A DNA stretch of 33,311 bases from Dethiobacter sp. Its GTDB lineage: Bacteria; Bacillota; Dethiobacteria; DTU022; UBA8154. Made by a program: the position numbers and the translations under genes. This document shows positions 7,733 through 15,116 of the stretch, piece by piece. The first letter of the stretch is position 1. Every line of letters starts with the position of its first letter. The stretch spans positions 1 through 33,311 of the forward strand of contig DYEO01000020.1 of the NCBI GenBank assembly GCA_020725665.1, written 5' to 3'. The notes below the pieces were generated by a model. The model had not been told where the DNA came from. It saw nothing but the letters and a program-made list of their open reading frames with translations, and did not search any database.

Positions 7733-10687
7733 ATGGCGCTCAAACCCTGGTACAAAGTGGTGACCCCCAGGGAAGACCTGCGGGAAGGTAAACCGACGGA
7801 TGCAGCAGAGTTTGCCGTGCACCTGGACAGGGTGCGGGATGGAAAAGCCCCGGCCGACTATCAGCAGCCGGAGCGCTTTTTTGAGCGGACATTCCTCACA
7901 AAAAATTTGACGGCCCTAGCTGCGGAGGTGATGCGCCGCCTTTCCGGGGAAAAAACGGAAACCTCGGCTGTCTTCAATATGGCTACCCAGTTTGGGGGTG
8001 GGAAAACCCATGCCCTGACGCTGCTTTACCATCTGGCCAAAAATGGGCCTGGGGCTGGAAAATGGATGGGGGTTGACAAGCTTATAAGCAAGGCAGGGAT
8101 AAAGAATGTGCCCCGGGCGGAGGCGGCTATTTTTGTGGGAACGGAATTCGACTCCCTGACCGGGCGGGGTGGTGATGACGGCACCCCGCTGCGTAAAACA
8201 CCCTGGGGCGAGATTGCCTTTCAATTAAATGGGGAAGCGGGTTTTTCTTTGGTTGCTGAGCATGAACGGCAGATGGTTGCCCCTGCCGGAGATGTGATCC
8301 GCCGCATGCTTCCAATGGACAGGCCCTGTCTTATCCTTATTGATGAACTTATGAATTATATCAGCCGCAGCCGTAAAAGCGGTTTGGCGGCTCAACTTTA
8401 TGACTTTCTGCAGAATCTTTCAGAAGTGGCCCGCAGCGAGGACAGGGTAGTACTGGTGGTATCTGTTCCTGCATCCGAACTGGAGATGACCGCGGAAGAC
8501 CAGTCTGATTATGAGCGGTTGAAGAAACTGCTGGATCGAGTGGGTAAGGCCGTTATTATGGCTGCGGAAAATGAGACATCGGAGATTATCCGCCGCCGCC
8601 TTTTTGAATGGGATCCTTATGCTATTTCCCAGAATGGAACAGTGATGCTGAACAGGGATGCCATCAACACCTGCAGTGAATATGCGGTTTGGATGTTGGA
8701 CCACCGGCAGCAGCTGCCCGGCTGGTTCCCTGTGGATACGGCTCGTGAGACCTTTATGGCTACCTATCCGTTTCACCCGGCGTTGCTCTCCGTTTTTGAG
8801 CGCAAGTGGCAGGCATTGCCCCGATTCCAGCAAACGCGGGGCATCCTGCGGCTCCTGGCCCTCTGGGTTTCCAGGGCCTATCAGGATGGTTACAAAGGTG
8901 CCCATCGCGATCCCCTGATCGGGTTGGGCAGTGCCCCGCTGGATGATCCACTGTTTCGTGCCGCTGCGTTTGAACAGCTAGGCGAATCCCGCCTGGAGGG
9001 GGTTGTAACTACCGATATCTGCGGAAAAAAGGATTCATTTGCCATACGTATGGATAAGGAAGCTGTGGATACGGTAAGGAAGGCCCGGTTGCATCAAAAG
9101 ATTGCCACGTCAATATTTTTTGAAAGTAACGGGGGACAATTGCGAGCGGAAGCCACCGTCCCGGAAATCCGCCTCACTGTGGGGGAGCCCGGCCTGGATA
9201 TTGGGAACGTGGAGATGGCCCTGGATGCCCTGGAGTCCTCCTGTTACTTTTTATCCACGGAACGTAACCGCTATCGTTTCAGCCTTACTCCCAATTTGAA
9301 TAAGCTGCTGGCCGACCGCCGGGCCGGCATTAAACCGGACGTTATAAACGAGCGCGTGCAGGAGGAAATCCAGGACGTTTTTAATAAGAGCCATACGATT
9401 AAGCCTCTGTTCTTCCCGGAAAAAAGCAACCAGATACCGGACCGCCCGGCCCTGGCGCTGCTTGTTCTGGGGCCGCATCATTCCATGCAGGATCAAAGCA
9501 CGTTGCAGCTTATCGAGAGCATGGCCAAGGAGCACGGACAGTCTGCGCGGACGTATAAAAGTGCCTTGATTTGGGCTGTGGCAGATACGGATGTGGCACT
9601 TAAGGAAGAGGCGAGGAAGCTGCTGGCCTGGGAAGAGATAAAAAGTGACAAGAACATTTTAAATCTGGACGATGTACAAAAGAAACAGTTGGCGGAAAAT
9701 CTGCAAAAAGCGGAAAAGGATCTGCGTGAGTGTGTCTGGCGTGTTTATAAATACATAGCCCTTTTGGGAAAAGATAATGAGATTCGTTTGGTTGATCTGG
9801 GGTTGGTCCATTCCAGCGCTGCGCCTGCTATCGTGGATCTGATCGTTAACCGCTTGCGCCAGGATGGGGATATTGAGGAAAGTATCAGCCCAAATTTCCT
9901 GGTGCGTAATTGGCCGCCGGCGTTTAAGGAGTGGAGTACCAGGGCTGTAAGGGATGCATTCTTTGCCTCACCCCAGTTTCCACGCCTGCTCGATGCTGAT
10001 AGCCTTAAGGGGACTATTGCGCGCAGCGTTGCCAATGGTATTCTTGCTTATGTAGGTATAGATGAGGACGGACGGTATAAGCCCTTTTATTTTGAGCAGG
10101 AAATGGTTCCGCAGGAAATAGAGTTTGCTGATGATATGTTTATCATTACGGGTGAGGAAGCTAAAAAACACCTGGAGCCGCCCAAGCTTGCCAGGCTGAC
10201 GGTCTTGCCCCCGAGTACCCATTTGGAGCCCGGGAAAAAACAGGCTTATACCATAAAAGGATATGACCAACACGGGAACGATATAAAGGTAAAAGAAACC
10301 CTTTGGAAGGCCAGTGGGGGGACTGTGGATGATGACGGTATTTATCAGGCGGGTCATGATGAGGGCACATTTGTTATTACTGCTCAAGCAGGGGATATTT
10401 CTGCTACGGCCAATGTAATCATCGCAAGGCCTGGCGTTGTGCAGCCGCCCCCGCCGCCACCTCCGCCTGTGCCCAGAAAAATATCCTGGAGTGGTGAGGT
10501 TCCGATGCTTAAATGGATGAATTTCTATACCAAGGTGCTGGCCAGGCATGCCGGCGGGGATGGTTTGCGAATAAGGGTCAATTTTGATGTTACGCTCAAA
10601 GAGGAGATATCACCGCAAAAAATAGAAGAGCTGAAAGCAGCTCTGAGGGAATTGGGGCTAAACGATACACTGGATATCTCTGAGTAG
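7733..10687 (+). CDS. DUF499 P-loop ATPase with C-terminal Ig-like domain (HmaC-like)
   Basis: A 984-residue AAA-type ATPase of the DUF499 family, found with DUF1156 methylases in defence islands. The P-loop is FGGGKTH (87-93) and Walker B is LILIDE (D204-E205). After the ATPase core and a long helical middle comes an Ig-like beta module (about 818-898, with the pattern TVLPP...L.PG..Q.Y...GYD..G), then an eight-proline run (about 904-913), then a short tail domain (915-984). The start is uncertain: a GTG at 7724 is followed by ATG at 7727, 7730 and 7733. I chose 7733 because AAGGTG (7721-7726) then lies 6 bases away. It is the last gene of the locus, 45 bases after hepT. Its biochemical role is not established from sequence. 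Confidence 0.88.
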   Translation: MALKPWYKVVTPREDLREGKPTDAAEFAVHLDRVRDGKAPADYQQPERFFERTFLTKNLTALAAEVMRRLSGEKTETSAVFNMATQFGGGKTHALTLLYHLAKNGPGAGKWMGVDKLISKAGIKNVPRAEAAIFVGTEFDSLTGRGGDDGTPLRKTPWGEIAFQLNGEAGFSLVAEHERQMVAPAGDVIRRMLPMDRPCLILIDELMNYISRSRKSGLAAQLYDFLQNLSEVARSEDRVVLVVSVPASELEMTAEDQSDYERLKKLLDRVGKAVIMAAENETSEIIRRRLFEWDPYAISQNGTVMLNRDAINTCSEYAVWMLDHRQQLPGWFPVDTARETFMATYPFHPALLSVFERKWQALPRFQQTRGILRLLALWVSRAYQDGYKGAHRDPLIGLGSAPLDDPLFRAAAFEQLGESRLEGVVTTDICGKKDSFAIRMDKEAVDTVRKARLHQKIATSIFFESNGGQLRAEATVPEIRLTVGEPGLDIGNVEMALDALESSCYFLSTERNRYRFSLTPNLNKLLADRRAGIKPDVINERVQEEIQDVFNKSHTIKPLFFPEKSNQIPDRPALALLVLGPHHSMQDQSTLQLIESMAKEHGQSARTYKSALIWAVADTDVALKEEARKLLAWEEIKSDKNILNLDDVQKKQLAENLQKAEKDLRECVWRVYKYIALLGKDNEIRLVDLGLVHSSAAPAIVDLIVNRLRQDGDIEESISPNFLVRNWPPAFKEWSTRAVRDAFFASPQFPRLLDADSLKGTIARSVANGILAYVGIDEDGRYKPFYFEQEMVPQEIEFADDMFIITGEEAKKHLEPPKLARLTVLPPSTHLEPGKKQAYTIKGYDQHGNDIKVKETLWKASGGTVDDDGIYQAGHDEGTFVITAQAGDISATANVIIARPGVVQPPPPPPPPVPRKISWSGEVPMLKWMNFYTKVLARHAGGDGLRIRVNFDVTLKEEISPQKIEELKAALRELGLNDTLDISE

Positions 10688-10764
10688 AGTTATCAATCAA
10701 TCCATTGGTATTTGATTTTCATTGCATTTCAATAATAACATCAGACCGGCCACTCCTTTTTACC

Positions 10765-10818
10765 TGAATACGCTCGTGAATACGCTCGTGTACGTATGAA
10801 TACGCTCGCGAGCGTATT
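10765..10818. repeat. Iterated 12-bp repeat ending in a perfect 20-bp palindrome
   Basis: TGAATACGCTCG occurs at 10765-10776, 10777-10788 (direct tandem) and 10797-10808. The last copy runs straight into its own inverse, giving the perfect palindrome AATACGCTCGCGAGCGTATT at 10799-10818. No U-tract follows, so it is not a typical terminator. The spacing (12 then 20 bases) resembles iterons or a multi-site operator. It lies about 80 bases after the ATPase stop codon and marks the edge of the defence locus. Confidence 0.85.
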
Positions 10819-10890
10819 ATTTATTATCTTCCGTAATTGCTTTGGTTAATCTGCGAGAGAGAATTCATAAACGGTTAAGGCCGAAGGGGA

Positions 10891-10919
10891 TTGGTAAGAA
10901 AAGGCTTATGCTGTATAAT
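10891..10919 (+). promoter_or_regulatory. Sigma-A-like promoter
   Basis: TTGGTA (10891-10896), a 17-base spacer and a perfect TATAAT (10914-10919). It points at the short ORF starting at 10995. Confidence 0.55.
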
Positions 10920-10994
10920 GAATTTAGAATATGCGAACGTTTGTTGGGCGGTTGGGGAACTTAATGATAAACAATGCTTGGGGGGCAGTGCTTA

Positions 10995-11207
10995 ATGGAG
11001 CAAAATGATGAAGTAATCCAGCGTTACCTGGAAGAGGGGTTGGTTGCCCTGCTGCCCGGGTACCGGGAGGGGGAAGGGGGCACGCAGGTCTTTACCCTGC
11101 AAGGGGCACACCGGGATACCCGCAGCCTGCCCTGGCTGGTGGAGGTACTGGCCCGTTTTTACAGGCTGGTTACAGGTATTAATCGTGGGGTTGTTTGCAA
11201 AGCATAG
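10995..11207 (+). CDS. Short hypothetical protein, perhaps a truncated gene
   Basis: A 70-residue ORF beginning MEQNDEVIQRYLEEGLVALL. ATG 10995 follows a GGGGGG tract by about 9 bases; an alternative ATG lies at 10974. A good promoter is placed 75 bases upstream, which argues that the region is or was transcribed. The first 55 residues look like an ordinary folded domain (VFTLQG, RDTRSLPWLVEVLARFYRLV), but the end is short and the stop codon falls in a patch of inverted-repeat and REP-like sequence (11187-11240). I read it as the 5' part of a longer gene cut by a small insertion or deletion. Family not recognised. Confidence 0.45.
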   Translation: MEQNDEVIQRYLEEGLVALLPGYREGEGGTQVFTLQGAHRDTRSLPWLVEVLARFYRLVTGINRGVVCKA

Positions 11208-11240
11208 GTTGTCAGCAACCCCGTCCCCTTGTCACCCATT
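11187..11240. repeat. Inverted repeat and REP-like debris
   Basis: GGGGTTG (11187-11193) is complementary to CAACCCC (11216-11222), and the segment continues into CCGTCCCCTTGTCACC. Such GTCCCC-rich palindromic scraps are common beside clostridial REP/transposase remnants. No U-tract follows. The assignment to a repeat family is from general memory and is tentative. Confidence 0.35.
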
Positions 11241-11290
11241 ACCCACACCCAGGTGAAAGACCCATTTACACAAAATATTTTACACTCCCT

Positions 11291-12679
11291 TCAAAGCCTT
11301 TCAAGCTTGTAGTAAAATATTCTCAAAAATTCGTTGTCAGGTTTCCAGATAAATCTAAAGCCTTTCACCTGCTTACCCTTATCCATCGCTGCTTTTACAC
11401 CATCCGCCGTATATTCCAATTGGCTGTCCGTGTAAACTCTTCTGGGAATGGCAAAGCGCAATAACTCAAAAGGAGGAGGCGTGTATTTCCCTGTTTCCGG
11501 GTCAGTTCTGCTCCAGCCAAGACTCGATGGGTTTTCCGCGGCATATACACCCGATTCGATGAATGTTTCCACAGATAAAGCATGGGCTGCGAATTCTTCC
11601 TTGGGTATATGGGGATATACTTTTTCCCCGTTCACATAAACACCATGACCACCCGTAGGTTCATAAATGGGTACGCCTCTTTCCCGCAATAAATTGCCCA
11701 GGTATTCCACCTGCCCCACCCGATGGGCCAGGTAATCATAATCAAGCCCTTCGCTGAGCCCGATAGCTACCGCTTCCAAATCTCTGCCGCTAAGGCCTCC
11801 ATAGGTAATAAATCCATCAAACATAATCAGCCACTGGCCCATTTCTTCATATAAACTTTCATCGTCCGTAGCTACAAAGCCCCCAATATTAACCAGAGCG
11901 CTTTTTTTTGCGCTCATATGCATAACATCGGCATATGAAAAAATTTCATTGCAGATCTCTCTGATAGATTTGTTACCATAACCCGCTTCTCTTTCTTTAA
12001 TAAAGAATGCGTTTTCCGGTACCCTGGCAGCATCGACCACCACTTTGATCCCATTTTCCCGGGCCAATTTGCTGGCTTCCTTAAGGTTAGCCATGGAAAC
12101 AGGTTGGCCTGCGGTGAAATTATTGACAAGTACCATATTCAGGAAAGGAATGTTGTCCTCACCTTTTTCCTTAATGGCTTTTTTAAAAGCCTCTAAATTA
12201 ATATTTCCTTTAAAGTCTGCAGGAACTTCCGGGTCTAATGCCTCGGGAACAGGCAAGTTGACCGGATTAGCGCCAAGCAGCCTGACGTGGGCCTCGGTTG
12301 TGCCGAAATGGGCGTTTGCATATGCTGTCCCCCCCGGCTTTTTAATTAAAGCCCGGCAGACAACATGTTCCGCTGCTCTCCCCTGGTGTGCCGGCAAGAC
12401 ATATTTAAATCCGGTATAATCCTGCACTGCTTTTTCAAAATTATACCAATTCCTGGCGCCGTAGTACGATTCATCTCCCCTCATCATACCGGCCCATTGT
12501 TCCTGGCTCATTGCGGAAGTTCCACTATCCGTTAATAAGTTAATAGGTATCTCTTCCGCCGGTACATAGGCAAAACAGTAATGGGCATCTCTGATAATTT
12601 GCTCCCTTTTTGCCCTGGTATTCCATTTGATTGGTTCTACAACCTTGATTTTAAACGGAGCTTTTCCTTTTATATACAT
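11291..12679 (-). CDS. Tryptophanase / tyrosine phenol-lyase family PLP beta-eliminating lyase
   Basis: A 462-residue fold-type I PLP enzyme that cleaves the side chain of an aromatic amino acid to give pyruvate and ammonia. Family blocks are clear: LLTDSGTSAMSQEQWAGMM (48-66), the phosphate-binding HQGR (98-101), D216 and R219 in VVVDAAR, and the PLP lysine in MSAKKSALVNIGGF (K259 by alignment with TPL K257). The substrate-selecting position is unusual. Where tyrosine phenol-lyases have Arg (SMERG) and E. coli tryptophanase has Ile (AVEIG), this protein reads YAAENPS, so Asn. I therefore do not choose between tnaA and tpl. ATG 12679 follows GGGGGAGAT closely. No TnaC-like leader peptide is visible. 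Confidence 0.9.
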   Translation of the reverse strand: MYIKGKAPFKIKVVEPIKWNTRAKREQIIRDAHYCFAYVPAEEIPINLLTDSGTSAMSQEQWAGMMRGDESYYGARNWYNFEKAVQDYTGFKYVLPAHQGRAAEHVVCRALIKKPGGTAYANAHFGTTEAHVRLLGANPVNLPVPEALDPEVPADFKGNINLEAFKKAIKEKGEDNIPFLNMVLVNNFTAGQPVSMANLKEASKLARENGIKVVVDAARVPENAFFIKEREAGYGNKSIREICNEIFSYADVMHMSAKKSALVNIGGFVATDDESLYEEMGQWLIMFDGFITYGGLSGRDLEAVAIGLSEGLDYDYLAHRVGQVEYLGNLLRERGVPIYEPTGGHGVYVNGEKVYPHIPKEEFAAHALSVETFIESGVYAAENPSSLGWSRTDPETGKYTPPPFELLRFAIPRRVYTDSQLEYTADGVKAAMDKGKQVKGFRFIWKPDNEFLRIFYYKLERL

Positions 12680-12757
12680 GATATCTCCCCCTCAAGTAAT
12701 TGCATAACCTTACAAACAAAGAAAAATCAAGTTATTTTTGTATATTATGCTTATCTC

Positions 12758-12787
12758 AATTTACCACTCTATTTTTTATCTTGTCAA
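12758..12787 (-). promoter_or_regulatory. Probable promoter of the tryptophanase-family gene
   Basis: On the minus strand, a perfect TTGACA (12782-12787) is followed after 18 bases by TAAATT (12758-12763). The predicted leader is only about 70 bases. Confidence 0.5.
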
Positions 12788-12819
12788 TCACTAACTACTT
12801 ATTACAGTAATGATCAGAA

Positions 12820-12880
12820 GGGGCAGAGCTTCTCGATAGTGAAGCAAAAGCCCCTGAGTTTTTTAGACAAGCAGGGGCTT
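12820..12880 (-). terminator. Terminator with a competing hairpin
   Basis: A 9-bp perfect stem, AAGCCCCTG (12848-12856) with CAGGGGCTT (12872-12880), lies 55 bases beyond the stop of the minus-strand coiled-coil gene and on that strand is followed by TTGCTTC. The inner GCCCC (12850-12854) can instead pair with GGGGC at 12820-12824, a hairpin reinforced by GCTTC/GAAGC (12828-12832/12841-12845). The two folds exclude each other. Confidence 0.6.
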
Positions 12881-12934
12881 CTTTATACAGATTAGCTTAA
12901 GGGGAAACATTTAATAATTTATCATCCGAAATTT

Positions 12935-13486
12935 TTAATTTAACCAGAAATCCGGATACTCCAACAGAGCAGAATTGTAAAGGCCGTTAAATTCGTCCAG
13001 GCGGCTGCTGACAAGACGGTTACCCTTGAAAAAGAGATACAGCCCCGTGGGATCTTCTTCGCCCGCCATATAGATCCAGATTTCCCTGTTGAATACGGGA
13101 TTTGCGGCAATACTGCGTATGAGAAAAGGGGGTTCTCCCAGCAGGCTGCGCACTTTGTCTACAGGCTCGTCAAGCAATGTAGTTGTTTCCGCGTCGGGAA
13201 AGTAAGCTTCCCAACCCGGGCGGGGCACACGGGAAATTGTCGTCCCCGGTTCTTCGCCTTCTCCCGGTCCATTTGCAATCTGTTCCTGCAGCGTAGCAAC
13301 CTGCTCTTCGAGTTCTGCGTTGGCGCTTTGGAGTTCTGCGTTAGCCCTTTCCAGGGTTTCCACCTGCTGTTGAAGCCCGGCAATCCTCTGCGCACGCACA
13401 AAATACACCGCCGTACCCACTGCCAAAGCGGTAATCAATACAGTAACCGCTATGATAAAAGCTTTATTTCCACCCAAAACCAACAC
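12935..13486 (-). CDS. Membrane-anchored coiled-coil protein with a BamE/SmpA-like end
   Basis: A 183-residue protein with one N-terminal membrane segment (about 9-31), a coiled coil of heptad-like AEL/ANAEL repeats (about 35-70), a Gly/Glu/Pro linker and a small C-terminal domain. The latter contains DKVRSLLGEPPFLI and TGLYLFFKGNRLVSSRLDEF, which resembles the SmpA/BamE-type fold; that is a pattern judgement. The longest start is GTG 13486, but TTG 13477 is better spaced from GAAGAGG, so the first three residues are uncertain. It probably sits on the outer face of the cytoplasmic membrane. No function can be assigned. Transcribed alone and ended by the hairpin at 12848-12880. Confidence 0.75.
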   Translation of the reverse strand: MLVLGGNKAFIIAVTVLITALAVGTAVYFVRAQRIAGLQQQVETLERANAELQSANAELEEQVATLQEQIANGPGEGEEPGTTISRVPRPGWEAYFPDAETTTLLDEPVDKVRSLLGEPPFLIRSIAANPVFNREIWIYMAGEEDPTGLYLFFKGNRLVSSRLDEFNGLYNSALLEYPDFWLN

Positions 13487-13647
13487 CTCTTCGTCAATTT
13501 ATTATCCCATTTAAATAGCCAGGTTATTCATGGTCTGTATATTTTAACACAATATACCATCGTTATCTACTTTAACTAAAATACTAAGAAAGGTAAATAT
13601 ATGCTAGATGATCCTTGATAATTCTTGATAGGGGCTGGTAGGAAGGG

Positions 13648-13675
13648 TTGCATAATTTATGGTTTTTTATAAAAT
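13648..13675 (+). promoter_or_regulatory. Possible promoter of the LysM hydrolase gene
   Basis: TTGCAT (13648-13653), a 16-base spacer and TAAAAT (13670-13675). The rest of the 13487-13773 gap is AT-rich, with no recognisable RNA or repeat. Confidence 0.35.
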
Positions 13676-13773
13676 ATAGGTTAACATAATAAATATCTGA
13701 ATTGGCGGATAACCGGTTATAAGCTGCTTAATACAGGATATTCTCTAATTCGGAAAATAATGGAGGTTACATA

Positions 13774-14562
13774 ATGTTTTTACAACGGAAATCCAGGGTA
13801 GTTTTCATGTTAATAATTGTAGCTTTTTGTTTTGCTTTTGCACAGGTTGGACAAGCAGCTGTTTCTCACCAGGTTGTGCCGGGCGACACCCTCTGGCTGA
13901 TATCGCAAAGGTACAATACCACTGTTGCCAAGTTAACGGCTGCAAACAGGCTGGCGGATACGATGCTTTATCCCGGGCAGGTATTGAGCATACCGGTCAG
14001 AGAACATACGGTTGTTAGTGGAGACACCATGTTTCTTATTGCACAAAGATATGGCATAAGTCTTCCCGTACTAATCTCAGCCAATCCAAACGTGTCGCCA
14101 ACCTATATCTATCCGGGTCAGAAAATTATTATTCCGAACGTTTACGGTTCTTCCGTTGACAGCTCTTCCTTGCCCTCACGGGATGGCCGCAATTATTCCC
14201 AGCAGGATATTGACCTGCTTGCACGCCTTGTCCATGCGGAAGCAGCAGGAGAGCCTTATATTGGACAAGTTGCCATAGCGGCTTCTGTATTAAACAGGGT
14301 CAAAAGCCCCGTTTATCCAAACACGATCCGCGGGGTGATTTACCAGGTGACTTACGGCTATTACCAATATTCTCCCGTGCTGGACGGAAGAATAAACCTG
14401 CCGGCGAACAGAACTGCTTACCAGGCTGTATATGACGCCCTTGCAGGGTGGGATCCCTCCAACGGCGCCCTGGGTTTTTACAATCCCCGTAAAACCAGTA
14501 ACCAGTGGGTACGTCAGCAGACAGTTACAACAGTCATTGGGAATCATGTCTTTTTCAGATAA
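13774..14562 (+). CDS. Secreted cell-wall hydrolase: two LysM domains plus SleB-type catalytic domain
   Basis: A 262-residue exported peptidoglycan hydrolase. A signal peptide (1-29, ending VGQAA) precedes LysM 1 (about 31-74) and LysM 2 (about 77-120), both with the GDT..LI.QRY core, then a Hydrolase_2 (SleB/CwlJ) domain from about 143 to the end. The block ARLVHAEAAGEPYIGQVAIAASVLNR (written here in parts: VHAEAAGE 153-160 and AIAASVLNR 167-175) holds the expected catalytic Glu156. Family members are spore-cortex lytic transglycosylases or vegetative wall hydrolases such as YkvT. The lack of ypeB or other germination genes nearby leaves the role open. ATG 13774 has GGAGG upstream. Confidence 0.9.
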   Translation: MFLQRKSRVVFMLIIVAFCFAFAQVGQAAVSHQVVPGDTLWLISQRYNTTVAKLTAANRLADTMLYPGQVLSIPVREHTVVSGDTMFLIAQRYGISLPVLISANPNVSPTYIYPGQKIIIPNVYGSSVDSSSLPSRDGRNYSQQDIDLLARLVHAEAAGEPYIGQVAIAASVLNRVKSPVYPNTIRGVIYQVTYGYYQYSPVLDGRINLPANRTAYQAVYDALAGWDPSNGALGFYNPRKTSNQWVRQQTVTTVIGNHVFFR

Positions 14563-14594
14563 TGAATTTGCATTGTGTCCAGAAAATAAAATAG

Positions 14595-14640
14595 TTTACA
14601 GGTTAACTAATTTATTGTATGATAAAGTTAACATGTTAAC
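14595..14640 (+). promoter_or_regulatory. MarR promoter with built-in operator palindromes
   Basis: TTTACA (14595-14600), a 17-base spacer and TATGAT (14618-14623) form a good promoter. The spacer starts with GTTAAC (14602-14607), and the start-site region carries a perfect 14-bp palindrome GTTAACATGTTAAC (14627-14640). Binding of the encoded MarR protein would block polymerase at both places, so autoregulation is the natural reading. Confidence 0.75.
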
Positions 14641-14654
14641 CAAGGATGATGGTC

Positions 14655-15116
14655 ATGTCCGGTATCAGGGATATCTGGCTGTTTGCCAACAACATTATCC
14701 GCTCGTCCAGGCAAATGGTAAATGAGGACCTGAGGCCATTGAATCTCAGCAGTGCAGAGGGGAATATCCTCATTCACCTTTGGACCCAGGATCGGGAGTT
14801 TCGGCAAGAGGATATTGTGGAACAGCTTGATATCAGCAAGCCCGCTGTTTCCCGCGCCCTGGAATCACTTGAAAAAAAGGGTTATGTGGAACGTGTAAAA
14901 GACCCCTCCGACAAGCGGGTCAGCCTTGTTCAGCTTACAGATAAAGCCCGGGAGATCGGGCCCCAAATAGAACAGGTATATAACGAGGTTTTTTCTATTG
15001 CCTCACAGTTTATATCCGAGGATGAAATCAAAGATTTTATCAGGCTTTTTGGCCGGGTATCTGAAAACTTTTCCATAGCGCGGGACAAAAAGAGAAACCG
15101 GGGGAGGCCTGAGTGA
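14655..15116 (+). CDS. MarR-family transcriptional regulator
   Basis: A 153-residue winged-helix repressor. The DNA-binding core is visible as EDIVEQLDISKPAVSRALESLEKKGYVERVKDPSDKR in pieces: recognition helix KPAVSRALESL, then the wing DPSDKRVSLVQLT. Flanking N- and C-terminal helices would form the dimer interface. Of the clustered ATGs (14646, 14649, 14655) I chose the last, 9 bases after AAGG. It heads a three-gene operon with translational coupling to the next gene (TGATG overlap). The promoter upstream carries GTTAAC palindromes that suit a MarR dimer. The effector is unknown; the downstream membrane genes suggest a lipid- or membrane-related signal. Confidence 0.93.
   Translation: MSGIRDIWLFANNIIRSSRQMVNEDLRPLNLSSAEGNILIHLWTQDREFRQEDIVEQLDISKPAVSRALESLEKKGYVERVKDPSDKRVSLVQLTDKAREIGPQIEQVYNEVFSIASQFISEDEIKDFIRLFGRVSENFSIARDKKRNRGRPE

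Noticed and set aside
593..10687. Naming the locus as DISARM or BREX
   Set aside because: drmA, drmB and drmC, and the BREX genes pglZ and brxC/brxL, are not present. The DUF1156 and DUF499 families fit the helicase-methylase-ATPase type better.
10765..10818. CRISPR array
   Set aside because: The 12-base units are too short, spacing is 0 to 8 bases, one copy is inverted, and no cas gene is near.
12680..12757. TnaC-like leader peptide before the tryptophanase-family gene
   Set aside because: No short ORF with tryptophan codons and a ribosome site is visible in the leader.
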